The notes below the pieces were generated by a model. It did no database searches. It had not been told where the DNA came from and worked only from the letters and a program-made list of their open reading frames with translations. A program made the position numbers and the translations under genes. Of a stretch of DNA of 64,000 nt, positions 16,968-25,602 are shown one piece after another. Position 1 is the first letter of the stretch. Every line of letters starts with the position of its first letter. This stretch comes from an uncultured Oscillospiraceae bacterium (lineage in GTDB: Bacteria; Bacillota; Clostridia; Oscillospirales; Oscillospiraceae), in the NCBI GenBank assembly GCA_948616425.1, contig CAPGBJ010000069.1:1-64000 (forward strand), in the 5' to 3' direction.

Positions 16968-18479
16968 GTGAGTGCAGACAAAAAGGCTCAGAGCCGCGCC
17001 CAGCGGGATGAGAAACGCCGTCAGGAGGCACAAAAGGACCGCCGGTCGATGGCCATTTATTCCACAATCGCCGCCGTCGTAGTAATCTCCGCCGCCGCGC
17101 TGATGTTCTGGGGCAGCGGCATTCTTCAGCGCAACATTACCGCCTTGGACATCAATGGCACCAAGTACACCGCTGTGGAGGTACAGTACTACTACGACAC
17201 TCTCTACAGCAATCAGGCCAGCATGTACGTCTTCGACCCCGGCACCTCTGTGAAGAAGCAGGTCTACAACCAGGAGACCGGTCAGAGCTGGTACGACCAT
17301 CTGATGGAGCTGGCCGTGGAGGAGCTCACCACTGACACGGCCTTGGCCGCCAAGGCCAACAGCGAGGGCTACACCCTCTCCCAGGAGGCCCAAGAAAATT
17401 TAGACGCCACGCTGAAACAGTTGGACAACGTCTGGGTCAGCTATGGCGCCGCCAGCCGTGACGACTTTATCCGCACTCAATTCGGCCCCTATATGACCTA
17501 CGAGAAATTGACCGCGCTGATTCAGCTGGACATCCTATCCTCTGACTACGCCAGCACCCAGTTGGACGCCATCCATCACCCCGATTCCGACTATGAGACC
17601 TATTACCGGGACAACGCCAACACTATGGACACTTTCCTCTACACCCAGCTGGCCTTCCAGGCCGCCGTATCCACCACCGACTCGGAGGGCAACCCCGTTG
17701 AAATGAGCGATGCGGACAAGTCTGCCGCTATGGAGGAGCAAAAAACGGCAAAGAAGGCTCTGGCAGAGGAGGCCAAAGCCAAGCTGGAGGCGGGCGCCGA
17801 TCCAGAGGACATCGCCCAGGAATATCAAGATGAGCTGTACAGCACCTCCCTCTCCCGCCGGGCCAGCGGCTCTAACATCAGCTATTCCATTTACGCCGAC
17901 TGGCTCCTAGACCCCGCCCGCAAATCTGGAGATATCACCATCATCGAGCAGGAGACGGTGGACTCCTATTACTACTATGTGTTTGTCTTCCATGATCGCC
18001 TTCGGGACGAGGAGAACACCCACACCGTGCGCCACCTCCTGATCCGAGCTGGATTGGGCACCGGCACTCCCTCCCAGGAACAGTACGACCAGGCAGAGGA
18101 GAGCGCCAAGTCCCTGTTGGAGGAGTGGAAATCCGGCGAGGCCACCCAGGACTCCTTTGCCCAGCTGGCCACCGACCACAGCAGCGACACCAGCTCGGCA
18201 GCCAACGGCGGCCTGATCTCTGGCATCAACTCCAACTCTAACTATGTGGAACCCTTTAAGAACTGGGCCACAGATTCCACCCGCAAGGAGGGAGATGTGG
18301 AACTGGTCAAGAGCGACTACGGCTGGCACATCATGTACTACGTCTCCACTGACGACCCCACCTGGAAGATTACCGCAGGAAATGCCCTGCGCAGCCAGGA
18401 TTATGAGCAGCTGGCCGCCGACGCCGCTCAGGGCTGGAATGCCTCCCGCGGGATGGGGATGAATTTCATCCGCGCATAA
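16968..18479 (+). CDS. Membrane-anchored PpiC-type peptidyl-prolyl isomerase
   Basis: 503 residues from GTG 16968 (GAGAGGA about 12 bp upstream); an ATG at 16881 lies at the transcription start and is rejected. A charged N-terminal tail is followed by one membrane helix (about 28-50, MAIYSTIAAVVVISAAALMF). A SurA-like helical region follows, then a parvulin domain at about 350-480 (HTVRHLLIRAG, GGLISGINSNSNYVEPF, VKSDYGWHIMYYV). It resembles PrsA-type foldases for secreted proteins but is anchored by a helix, not a lipid. Many Asp/Glu/Ala repeats occur in the middle. Monocistronic. Confidence 0.9.
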   Translation: MSADKKAQSRAQRDEKRRQEAQKDRRSMAIYSTIAAVVVISAAALMFWGSGILQRNITALDINGTKYTAVEVQYYYDTLYSNQASMYVFDPGTSVKKQVYNQETGQSWYDHLMELAVEELTTDTALAAKANSEGYTLSQEAQENLDATLKQLDNVWVSYGAASRDDFIRTQFGPYMTYEKLTALIQLDILSSDYASTQLDAIHHPDSDYETYYRDNANTMDTFLYTQLAFQAAVSTTDSEGNPVEMSDADKSAAMEEQKTAKKALAEEAKAKLEAGADPEDIAQEYQDELYSTSLSRRASGSNISYSIYADWLLDPARKSGDITIIEQETVDSYYYYVFVFHDRLRDEENTHTVRHLLIRAGLGTGTPSQEQYDQAEESAKSLLEEWKSGEATQDSFAQLATDHSSDTSSAANGGLISGINSNSNYVEPFKNWATDSTRKEGDVELVKSDYGWHIMYYVSTDDPTWKITAGNALRSQDYEQLAADAAQGWNASRGMGMNFIRA

Positions 18480-18483
18480 CGTC

Positions 18484-18520
18484 AAAAATCCTCCATTCTT
18501 TCTGGAATGGAGGATTTTTT
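18484..18520 (+). terminator. Bidirectional terminator between ppiC and deoC
   Basis: 15-bp stem AAAAATCCTCCATTC/GAATGGAGGATTTTT with a short loop, T-run on both strands. Confidence 0.9.
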
Positions 18521-18585
18521 GTCTGTATTGCTGGCAGCAGTCAATTTTCAACAGGCTGCCGCTCAAAAAATACAATCGGCATAGT

Positions 18586-19245
18586 TCAGGTCTGCTGGCC
18601 GTTCTCAGCCAGGGCCGCCAGAGCACTGGCGCCGATGCGGTGGGCTCCAGCTTCAATCAAGGCTTGCGCCTGCTCAAAGGTACGGATGCCGCCAGCCGCC
18701 TTTACTCGCACATCGGGGCTGACATGCTCCCGAAGCAGGCGCACATCCTCTACGGTAGCCCCGCCGGCCCCAAAGCCGGTGGAGGTTTTGATAAAGTCGG
18801 CCCCAGACATAGACACGATCTTACATAAAGTGATCTTCTCCCCCTCGGTAAAATTGCAGGTCTCGACGATCACCTTCAAAATACGCCCTTTACAGGAGGC
18901 CTTTACCGCCCTGATCTCCGCCAGCACCCCTTCCCAGTCCCCTGCCTTAGCCAGGCCCTGGTTGATCACCATGTCAATCTCGTCCGCACCGTTGCGGATG
19001 GCGTCCTCTGTCTCAAAGACCTTCACCTCAGGGGTGGCATAGCCATTGGGAAAGCCGATCACAGTGCAGATTTTCAGGCTGCTCCCCATATAGTCGTTGG
19101 CCCGCTTCACATAGCGGGGCGGAATGCAGACACTGGCAGCGCCAACTGCTCTGCCTTCGTCGCAGACAGCTTTTACCTGTTCCCAGGTGGCCGTGGCGGT
19201 AAGAATGGTGTGGTCCACCCGGCTTAATATTTCTTTTTGATCCAT
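18586..19245 (-). CDS. deoC: Deoxyribose-phosphate aldolase
   Basis: 219 residues from ATG 19245 (AAAGGAG site). Start VDHTILTATATWEQV, class I aldolase residues: Schiff-base Lys in FIKTSTGFGAGGA, second Lys in VKAAGGIRT, Asp in ADEIDMVIN. Reaction: 2-deoxyribose 5-phosphate to glyceraldehyde 3-phosphate and acetaldehyde in nucleoside salvage. No other deo gene is next to it; it follows metK after a strong terminator, so it probably has its own promoter. Confidence 0.96.
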   Translation of the reverse strand: MDQKEILSRVDHTILTATATWEQVKAVCDEGRAVGAASVCIPPRYVKRANDYMGSSLKICTVIGFPNGYATPEVKVFETEDAIRNGADEIDMVINQGLAKAGDWEGVLAEIRAVKASCKGRILKVIVETCNFTEGEKITLCKIVSMSGADFIKTSTGFGAGGATVEDVRLLREHVSPDVRVKAAGGIRTFEQAQALIEAGAHRIGASALAALAENGQQT

Positions 19246-19337
19246 TTTTCTGCTCCTTTCCCGCCGCAGACCCGGCGGTTTCATTTCACGCCGTAATATT
19301 TTACTCTGCCCTTCCAGAAATGTCCAGATGGTAAAAA

Positions 19338-19384
19338 ATAAAAAATTTGGCTGTCGAAAGGCTCCTTTTTGGCTTTTCGACAGC
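19338..19384 (-). terminator. Terminator after metK
   Basis: Stem GGCTGTCGAAA/TTTCGACAGCC followed on the minus strand by AAATTTTTTATTTTTT. Confidence 0.9.
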
Positions 19385-19408
19385 CTGTATTGGTTATTTA
19401 ACCCAATT

Positions 19409-20590
19409 TTATACGTTTGCCTTCAGGTCCTCTACCCGATTGGTCCTCTCCCAGGACAAATCCAGGTCATCCCGCCCAAAGTGGCCGTAGGCGGCCAGCT
19501 GGCGGTAGATGGGCCGGCGCAGCTCCAGATCCCGAATGATGGCGGCCGGGCGCAGGTCGAAGACCTTTTCCACCGCCTCCTCCAACTTGGTGTCGGGGAC
19601 AACGCCGGTACCGAAGGTGTCCACCCGGACCGAAACAGGCTGAGCCACCCCGATGGCGTAGGCCAGCTGAATCTGACAGCGGGAGGCCAGACCGGCGGCC
19701 ACCACGTTCTTCGCCACCCACCGGGCCGCGTAGGCGGCGGAGCGGTCCACCTTGGTGGGGTCCTTGCCCGAGAAGGCGCCACCGCCGTGGGGGGCGGAAC
19801 CGCCGTAGGTGTCCACAATGATCTTCCGCCCGGTGAGGCCCGAATCCCCCTGGGGTCCGCCAATGACAAACCGGCCGGTGGGGTTGACATAGATCTTGGT
19901 GTCCGAATCCAGCAATTCTTTGGGGAGGATCGGTTTAATCACCAGTTCAATCATATCCCTGCGGATCTGTTCCAGCTCCACTTCAGGGCCGTGCTGGGTG
20001 GACACCACCACCGCATCAATACGCTTGGGGCTGTTGTCCTCGTTGTACTCTACCGTAACCTGAGTCTTGCCGTCCGGCCGCAGGTAGTCCACCTTGCCCT
20101 CCTTGCGCACCTTTGTCAGCTGCATAGCCAGCTTCTGGGCCAGGGAGATGGGCAGGGGCATCAGTTCCGGGGTTTCGTCGCAGGCGTAGCCAAACATCAT
20201 CCCCTGGTCTCCAGCGCCGTTGTCCAGTCCGTCGTTCTGCTCGCCCTCCTTGGCCTCCAGACACTTGTCCACCCCCATGGCGATATCGCCGGACTGCTCG
20301 TCAATCGAGGTAATCACCGCGCAGGTCTGGCTGTCAAAGCCGAACTTGGCCCGGTCATAGCCGATCTCCTTCACCACCTGACGGGCAATCTTGGGAATGT
20401 CCACATAGCAGGAGGTGGTAATTTCCCCCATCACATGGATCAGGCCGGTGGTGGCCGTCGTCTCGCAGGCCACCCGGGCCTGGGGGTCCTTGGCAATGAT
20501 GGCGTCCAACACCGCGTCGGAGATCTGGTCACAAATTTTGTCTGGATGTCCCTCGGTGACGGATTCGGATGTAAAGAGACGTTTTGCCAT
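19409..20590 (-). CDS. metK: S-adenosylmethionine synthetase
   Basis: 393 residues from ATG 20590 (AAAGGAG site); the open frame upstream is riboswitch DNA. Family motifs: FTSESVTEGHPDKICDQ (start), GAGDQGMMFGYA (ATP loop) and GGGAFSGKDPTKVDRS. Reaction: methionine + ATP to S-adenosylmethionine. Expression is under a SAM-I riboswitch, so product accumulation should cause early termination. ahcY, which removes the by-product of methyl transfer, lies 3 kb away under separate control. Confidence 0.98.
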   Translation of the reverse strand: MAKRLFTSESVTEGHPDKICDQISDAVLDAIIAKDPQARVACETTATTGLIHVMGEITTSCYVDIPKIARQVVKEIGYDRAKFGFDSQTCAVITSIDEQSGDIAMGVDKCLEAKEGEQNDGLDNGAGDQGMMFGYACDETPELMPLPISLAQKLAMQLTKVRKEGKVDYLRPDGKTQVTVEYNEDNSPKRIDAVVVSTQHGPEVELEQIRRDMIELVIKPILPKELLDSDTKIYVNPTGRFVIGGPQGDSGLTGRKIIVDTYGGSAPHGGGAFSGKDPTKVDRSAAYAARWVAKNVVAAGLASRCQIQLAYAIGVAQPVSVRVDTFGTGVVPDTKLEEAVEKVFDLRPAAIIRDLELRRPIYRQLAAYGHFGRDDLDLSWERTNRVEDLKANV

Positions 20591-20619
20591 AATACTTTCT
20601 CCTTTCTTTTCTTGGGAGC

Positions 20620-20650
20620 GCAAAAACGCCCCGCCGGACGGCGGAGCGTT
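20620..20650 (-). terminator. Riboswitch-controlled terminator of metK
   Basis: Minus-strand stem AACGCTCCGCC / GGCGGGGCGTT followed by TTTGCG, directly after the SAM-I aptamer and 30 bp before the metK start codon. Confidence 0.85.
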
Positions 20651-20662
20651 ATGTTTTGGTTG

Positions 20663-20766
20663 CACCCTCATCTTTCGATACACTACCGCCGGATTTAGCA
20701 CCTTGCGTCTGTACGCAGGTTGCCGGGCTTCATCGGGCCGTTCCCTCCACCGCTCTTGATAAGGCT
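20663..20766 (-). promoter_or_regulatory. SAM-I riboswitch (S-box)
   Basis: Minus strand carries the S-box core in order: CTTATCAAGAGCGGTGGAGG, GATGAAGCCCGGCAACC, AAGGTGCTAAATCC and AAAGATGAG. These match the conserved SAM-I aptamer. Family logic: binding of SAM favours the terminator at 20620-20650 and shuts off metK. Confidence 0.96.
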
Positions 20767-20784
20767 ATTCAGTTGTCTGGCCCT

Positions 20785-20813
20785 ATTATAGCGCAGGCCC
20801 CAGGGATTGTCAA
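20785..20813 (-). promoter_or_regulatory. Promoter of the metK riboswitch transcript
   Basis: TTGACA (20813-20808), 17 nt spacer, TATAAT (20790-20785): perfect sigma-A consensus at ideal spacing. The remaining gap to 20895 shows nothing clear. Confidence 0.92.
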
Positions 20814-20895
20814 GCAGTTTTCAAAAACTGGCACCGCTGGGAGGGCAGCCCCTGCCGGTTCATCCCCAGGAGACGCCGCTCCAGCTGGTCACACC

Positions 20896-21420
20896 TTACA
20901 CCGCGTACTCATACAACAGAAAATTGGCCAGGCCAGTGCACGGATAAAAGATCTCTTTGGTGGCAATGTACTGAAAGCCCGCCCGCTCATACAGGCGCAG
21001 CGCGGGGTCATTGCCCTCCAGCACGTCCAGCCGCAGGGCTCTCCACCCTCTCCCCCGGGCCAGGGCCGCGGCCCCTTTCACCATGTCCAGCCCTACGCCT
21101 CGCCCGGCGCAGTGGGGAGAGACCCCCAGCGTGTGGATCACCGCCGTCTTGCTGTCCTCCGCATCCACACGCCACGGGGCGTCCCCATAAGATTTGTCTG
21201 TCCCCTGGGTAATAATCATTCCAGCCGCCAGAATTCCATCCAACTCCCCCAGGTACAGCGTCCCGGCCTGAACCGCCCCTTGAAAGTCCTCCTCGGTGGG
21301 ATATACGCCCTTTCTCCATGCCGTCTTCCCGGTTTGGGCCTGGAACAGGTCAATTACTTCCTCGTAGAGTGCCAAAACAGCAGGCATATCCTCCGGCGCT
21401 GCCTGACGCACCTGCAACAT
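20896..21420 (-). CDS. GNAT family N-acetyltransferase
   Basis: 174 residues from ATG 21420 (AAGGAGG site). Typical GNAT order: VRQAAPEDMPAVLALYEE at the start, acetyl-CoA loop HCAGRGVGLDMVKGA, LRLDVLEGNDPALRLYERAGF near the end. Cytoplasmic acetyltransferase of unknown substrate. Follows the hydroxyacyl-CoA dehydrogenase gene by 78 bp on the same strand. Confidence 0.9.
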   Translation of the reverse strand: MLQVRQAAPEDMPAVLALYEEVIDLFQAQTGKTAWRKGVYPTEEDFQGAVQAGTLYLGELDGILAAGMIITQGTDKSYGDAPWRVDAEDSKTAVIHTLGVSPHCAGRGVGLDMVKGAAALARGRGWRALRLDVLEGNDPALRLYERAGFQYIATKEIFYPCTGLANFLLYEYAV

Positions 21421-21498
21421 AGGTTCTTCCTCCTTGTCATCTATCCAAATAATCCGATTCAGAAGCAAAAACTAGGGCTGCCCGGGCACCGGCAGAGG

Positions 21499-22404
21499 TC
21501 AATCCACCAGACTGTGAAAACGGGTGAGCACAGGGTTGACCCCCACCTTCTTGCCATTCTCGTAGAGGTAGAAGCCTGCGCCGCTCTTCCGCCCCAGGAA
21601 ACCGGCCACCACCATCTTCCGCAGCAAAAGGGAGGGGTGGTACTTGGCGCCTATCTCTTGATCCATAACAGTCATCACATTCAGGAGGATGTCCAGTCCA
21701 ATCATATCTGCCAGTTCCAGGGGCCCCATGGGGTGGTTGCAGCCCAGCTTCATGCCGTTGTCCACATCCTCTACCGAGCCGATGAAAGAACCCACAATGA
21801 CGCACGCCTCGTTGAGCATGGGCAGCAGCGCCCGGTTGACGATAAAACCCGGTTTATCGTCAGCCATAATCAGCTCCTTGCCCATCTTCTGGCCCACCTC
21901 TTTGATGTCCTCCAACACGTCCTGGGCGGTGAGCAGGCCGAAAATCACCTCGCACAGCCGCATCCGGGGCACCGGGGAGAAAAAGTGCATCCCCACTACT
22001 CGGGAGGGGCGCTTTGTAGCGGCGGCCAGGGCGGTGAGAGAGATGGAAGAGGTGTTGGAGGCAAAGATCGTATGCTCTGGACAGATATCCTCCAGGCCGG
22101 AGAAAACGGCCTGCTTAGCCTCCAGATTTTCAAAGATCGCCTCGATCACCAGGTCGGCTCCTCTGGCCCCCTCCATAGACACGTCAGTGGACAGGCGGGC
22201 CAGGGCAGAGTCGCGCTCCTCCTCCGTCATGCGGCCCTTCTCCACATCCCGGCGCAGCGCCCTCTCAATGCCTGATTTCGCTCGGTCTAAAGCCTCCTCC
22301 CGCTGATCATTAAGGGTCACTGTGTAGCCGCTGGTGATGGCGTTTTGGGCAATGCCGCTCCCCATCAGGCCAGCGCCTACCACAAAAATATTTTGGATAG
22401 ACAT
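21499..22404 (-). CDS. 3-hydroxyacyl-CoA (3-hydroxybutyryl-CoA) dehydrogenase
   Basis: 301 residues; AAAAGGAGA precedes the ATG. NAD motif FVVGAGLMGSGIAQN; catalytic His in GMHFFSPVPRM; C-terminal helical domain with DNGMKLGCNHPMGPLEL. Reaction: 3-hydroxyacyl-CoA to 3-oxoacyl-CoA with NAD(P), reversible. In butyrate producers the four-carbon enzyme (Hbd) works in acetoacetyl-CoA reduction. No thiolase or crotonase is adjacent, so chain length and direction are not certain. Confidence 0.92.
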   Translation of the reverse strand: MSIQNIFVVGAGLMGSGIAQNAITSGYTVTLNDQREEALDRAKSGIERALRRDVEKGRMTEEERDSALARLSTDVSMEGARGADLVIEAIFENLEAKQAVFSGLEDICPEHTIFASNTSSISLTALAAATKRPSRVVGMHFFSPVPRMRLCEVIFGLLTAQDVLEDIKEVGQKMGKELIMADDKPGFIVNRALLPMLNEACVIVGSFIGSVEDVDNGMKLGCNHPMGPLELADMIGLDILLNVMTVMDQEIGAKYHPSLLLRKMVVAGFLGRKSGAGFYLYENGKKVGVNPVLTRFHSLVD

Positions 22405-22550
22405 CGTGATTTCTCCTTTTCATCTATAAAATTCGGTCCGATTCTACCCTTCCAGAAAAAATCGGCCTCAATTGGGCCTATCTTAACACAGCAATTGCCG
22501 CAAGTCTCCGCATAAATGAGCCTAAACCTTGCAGATCTTGACCTCAAAAG

Positions 22551-22586
22551 AAAAATGTGGGGAGAGACCTGCTCTCCCCACATTTT
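22551..22586 (-). terminator. Terminator after greA
   Basis: 14-bp stem AAATGTGGGGAGAG/CTCTCCCCACATTT, then TTCTTTT on the minus strand. Confidence 0.88.
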
Positions 22587-22596
22587 ACCAACTTTT

Positions 22597-23100
22597 TTAG
22601 AAGCGGTTGAGCTCTACAGACCCGTCGTCCTGTCCCTTCTCGATGGACCGGACCACCGCATAATAGCCGAAGTCCCGGTTCACCTGAACGTAGAACCGCT
22701 CCCCCGCCCTCCTGCCCAACAGGGCGGAACCCATGGGGCTCTCTTTGCTGATTCGGCCTTGAAGCACATCCTGACGCACGGTAGTCACCACCTGCCAGGT
22801 CTCCTCCTCTTCCTCGTCCTCCAGCCAGATGGTCACTTTGTCATACAGCCCCACCGTGTCGGCAGAGGAGCAGTCCTCAATCACCCGCGCCGTCTTAATC
22901 ATGTTCTCCAGGTAGCGGATACGGCTCTCATTCTTGTTCTTCTCCTGTTTGGCGGCCTTGTATTCAAAGTTTTCACTCAGGTCGCCAAAGGCCCGGGCCA
23001 CCTTCACCTCCTCCAGCAGCTGGGGCCGCAGGGTGATCCGCCGGTAGTCCAGTTCCTCCCTCATCTTTTGCAGGTCAATTTTGGTCAGCTCGTTATGCAT
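22597..23100 (-). CDS. greA: GreA/GreB family transcription elongation factor
   Basis: 167 residues from ATG 23100 (GTGAGGA site); upstream in-frame starts lack a better site. The N-terminal coiled coil carries the tip acidic region (ARAFGDLSENFEYKAAK), with Asp and Glu as in catalytic GreA tips. The C-terminal FKBP-like domain includes SKESPMGSALLGRRAGE. Role: rescues backtracked RNA polymerase by stimulating transcript cleavage. An acidic run EDEEEEE near residue 110 is longer than usual. Confidence 0.93.
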   Translation of the reverse strand: MHNELTKIDLQKMREELDYRRITLRPQLLEEVKVARAFGDLSENFEYKAAKQEKNKNESRIRYLENMIKTARVIEDCSSADTVGLYDKVTIWLEDEEEEETWQVVTTVRQDVLQGRISKESPMGSALLGRRAGERFYVQVNRDFGYYAVVRSIEKGQDDGSVELNRF

Positions 23101-23229
23101 TGTCCTCACAAACTCCATTTCACCCCGCCCGGCTAACGCCGGGCTCCCGTTTCCTTGCATGGCCCACACCCCAGGGCGGCTTCTCCTCCCTAAAGGCAGC
23201 CCGCCTTCTCCTCTCCAAGGCAGGAGCTC

Positions 23230-24474
23230 CTATGCCTCCCAGCCGGCCAGATAGGCCTTCTGCTCCTCGGTGAGGGTGTCTATGGTCAGGCCCATGGCGG
23301 CCAGCTTCACCCGGGCAATCTGGTCGTCGATCTCATCGGGGACGAGGTACACCTTCTTCTCCAGCCCCTCTCTATGCTTGGCCAGCCACTCCAGAGACAG
23401 CGCCTGAACGGCAAAGGACATGTCCATAATCTCGGCGGGGTGGCCGTTCCCCCCGGCCAGGTTGACCAGCCGGCCCTCAGCCAGCACATTCAGGGTGCGG
23501 CCGTCAGGGAGCTTGAAGCCCTCGATATTCTGCCGGCGGGGGAAGGTCTCGGCGGCCATGGTGCGCAGGGCAGCCACGTCCACCTCGCAGTCGAAGTGGC
23601 CCGAGTTGCACAGGACCGCGTTGTTTTTCATCACCTCAAAATGCCGCTTGACAATGACGTCCTTACAGCCGGTGGCTGTAACAAAAATATCACCGATCTT
23701 GGCGGCCTCGTCCATGGACATCACCCTAAAGTTCTCCATGGTGGCGTCCAGCGCCTTGAAGGGGTCCACCTCGCAGACCACCACATGGGCCCCCATGCCC
23801 TTGGCCCGCATGGCAATGCCCTTGCCGCACCACCCGTAGCCGGCCACCACCACCGTCTTGCCCGCCACGATCAGGTTTGTGGTGTGCATGATGGCGTCCC
23901 AAGTTGACTGGCCGGTGCCGTACTTGTTGTCATAGTAGTGCTTGGCTTTGGCATCGTTCACCGCCATCATGGGGCAGGGCAAAATGCCCTCCCGCTCCCG
24001 GGCGTAGAGGCGGTGAATGCCGGTGGTGGTCTCCTCACAGCCGCCCAGAAGGCGGTCGCCGTACTGGGCGCACTTGCCGCCGAGCAGGTTGACGAGATCG
24101 CCTCCGTCGTCCACAATCAGGTGGGGGCGGCACTTTAGGGTCTCAATGAGAAGGTTTTCATACTCCTCCATGCTCACCCCATGGACCCCGTAGGTGGCTA
24201 CGCCGGAGTCGGCCACGGCGGCAGCCACATCGTCCTGGGTAGACAGAGGGTTGCAGCCGGTAAGGTGGACCTCCGCCCCTCCCTCCCGGAGGACCAGGCC
24301 CAGGTTGGCGGTCTTTGCCTCCAGGTGGACGGAGACAGCGATGGTCAGCCCGGCGAAGGGCTTTTCCCGGCGGAAGCGCTCCTCAATGCCGCTGAGCGCG
24401 GGCATAAAGTCCCGCACCCACTGGATCTTTTGGTGGCCCGAAGGGGCCAGGGACATATCTTTGACAATACTCAC
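23230..24474 (-). CDS. ahcY: Adenosylhomocysteinase
   Basis: 414 residues; GTG start with GGGAGGATTACC upstream. Motifs: LTIAVSVHLEAKTANL, VDDGGDLVNLL, GCEETTTGIHRL, NDAKAKHYYDNKYGTGQS (catalytic Lys and Asp) and NAD loop VVAGYGWCGKGIA. It lacks the long insert and C-terminal KPxxYRY tail of the classic enzyme and looks like the shorter type found in anaerobes and archaea. Reaction: S-adenosylhomocysteine to adenosine and homocysteine, completing the methyl cycle with metK. Confidence 0.95.
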   Translation of the reverse strand: MSIVKDMSLAPSGHQKIQWVRDFMPALSGIEERFRREKPFAGLTIAVSVHLEAKTANLGLVLREGGAEVHLTGCNPLSTQDDVAAAVADSGVATYGVHGVSMEEYENLLIETLKCRPHLIVDDGGDLVNLLGGKCAQYGDRLLGGCEETTTGIHRLYAREREGILPCPMMAVNDAKAKHYYDNKYGTGQSTWDAIMHTTNLIVAGKTVVVAGYGWCGKGIAMRAKGMGAHVVVCEVDPFKALDATMENFRVMSMDEAAKIGDIFVTATGCKDVIVKRHFEVMKNNAVLCNSGHFDCEVDVAALRTMAAETFPRRQNIEGFKLPDGRTLNVLAEGRLVNLAGGNGHPAEIMDMSFAVQALSLEWLAKHREGLEKKVYLVPDEIDDQIARVKLAAMGLTIDTLTEEQKAYLAGWEA

Positions 24475-24531
24475 GGTAATCCTCCCTGTTCTGTTATCCC
24501 CTCTGTATACGGGGAAGCTTTTGTCGCACCT

Positions 24532-24560
24532 ATCTTAGCACATTTTTGTATGCAGGGCAA
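24532..24560 (-). promoter_or_regulatory. Promoter of ahcY
   Basis: TTGCCC (24560-24555), 17 nt spacer, TAAGAT (24537-24532). The -35 lies inside a short GGGCAAGG/CCTTGCCC inverted repeat (24551-24581). Confidence 0.55.
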
Positions 24561-24581
24561 GGGTGGAGTCCTTGCCCCGCA
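24551..24581. repeat. Short GGGCAAGG inverted repeat
   Basis: TGCAGGGCAAGG (24551-24562) pairs with CCTTGCCCCGCA (24570-24581). Same core as the elements at 34760-34837 and 60581-60605. Confidence 0.5.
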
Positions 24582-24621
24582 TCACATCCCCGCAAAATTC
24601 TATTTGTTCACACTTTCACTG

Positions 24622-24650
24622 TAGACTTTCCTGGAAAAAACGGGTACAAT
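24622..24650 (+). promoter_or_regulatory. Promoter of the rhomboid-like gene
   Basis: TAGACT (24622-24627), 17 nt spacer, TACAAT (24645-24650). An ATG at 24649 lies within the -10, which argues for the TTG start at 24688. Confidence 0.65.
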
Positions 24651-24687
24651 GAAGGTTATGATTTCTGATTCAGAGGAGGACTCAGCC

Positions 24688-25575
24688 TTGAAAACGCTGT
24701 CGCGCTGGATTTCCCGGTTTTGCTATAACCATCCCAAATTGGGCATTCCCAACCTGACCCGATATCTGGTCATCGGTATGGTAATCGCCTATGCCATCGG
24801 ATGGACCACCTACTTCACCTTCTACCAGTATCTGGCCCTGTACCCAGAACTGGTCTTCCAAGGACAAATCTGGCGGCTGGTCACCTTTATTTTTATCCCC
24901 ATTCAAACCAATCTGTTTTGGTTTGTCTTTGAGGTGCTGTTCCTCTACTTTGTGGGCACCAGTCTGGAGGAATTCTGGGGGGCCGCCCGTTTCACCGTCT
25001 TTTTCTTCCTGGGCGCCATTCTCAATGCCGTGCTCACCTTTGCGGTCTACGGCCTGCTCCCCGTTCTGGGCAATTCTATGACTGCGTTCAGCTTCTATTT
25101 CACCCCCAGCATGACCTACATCAAGCTGTCCATGTTCTTCGCCTTTGCCACCATCTATCCGGACGCCTATATTCGGACCTACTTTATCATCATGGTCAAA
25201 GCCAAGTGGCTGGCCCTGTTGTCCGCCGCCGTCGAAGCTCTGATGGTAATTCGCTGCCTGATGGAGGGCGATTGGTTCGGTATTCTGCTCATTGTGGTCT
25301 CTCTGTTCAACTACCTGCTGTTTTTCTGGGAGGACCTGCTCAAGCTCATGGGCCGCCAGGTCAGCCGAGTGCAGCACCAAACCGATCCCAAAACCATCAA
25401 CTTTAAAAAAGCCCAGAAGGAGCTGCGCCAGCGCCGGGGCTATCTCCACAAGTGCGCCGTCTGCGGCGTCACCGACCAGGACAGCCCGGAGATGGAGTTC
25501 CGCTACTGTTCCAAATGCAACGGCTACTACTGCTACTGCTCCAACCACATCAACAACCACACCCACATACAGTGA
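24688..25575 (+). CDS. Rhomboid-like membrane pseudoenzyme with C-terminal Cys/His cluster
   Basis: 295 residues from TTG 24688, preceded by GAGGAGGA. About six membrane helices in residues 25-225. The region IWRLVTFIFIPIQTN, LEEFWGAARF and GAILNAVLTF resembles the rhomboid fold (the LExxWG motif is kept), but neither the GxSG serine nor the catalytic histidine is visible, so protease activity is unlikely. The C-terminal cytoplasmic 45 residues contain CAVCG, YCSKCNGYYCYC and HINNHTH, probably binding zinc. Followed 27 bp later by a PH-like membrane protein gene, probably one operon. Function unknown. Confidence 0.8.
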   Translation: MKTLSRWISRFCYNHPKLGIPNLTRYLVIGMVIAYAIGWTTYFTFYQYLALYPELVFQGQIWRLVTFIFIPIQTNLFWFVFEVLFLYFVGTSLEEFWGAARFTVFFFLGAILNAVLTFAVYGLLPVLGNSMTAFSFYFTPSMTYIKLSMFFAFATIYPDAYIRTYFIIMVKAKWLALLSAAVEALMVIRCLMEGDWFGILLIVVSLFNYLLFFWEDLLKLMGRQVSRVQHQTDPKTINFKKAQKELRQRRGYLHKCAVCGVTDQDSPEMEFRYCSKCNGYYCYCSNHINNHTHIQ

Positions 25576-25602
25576 GACAGCAGGCCAGTCCTTCTGAGAC
25601 GC

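Noticed and set aside
24688..25575. Active rhomboid protease
   Set aside because: No GxSG serine and no matching histidine in the expected helices.
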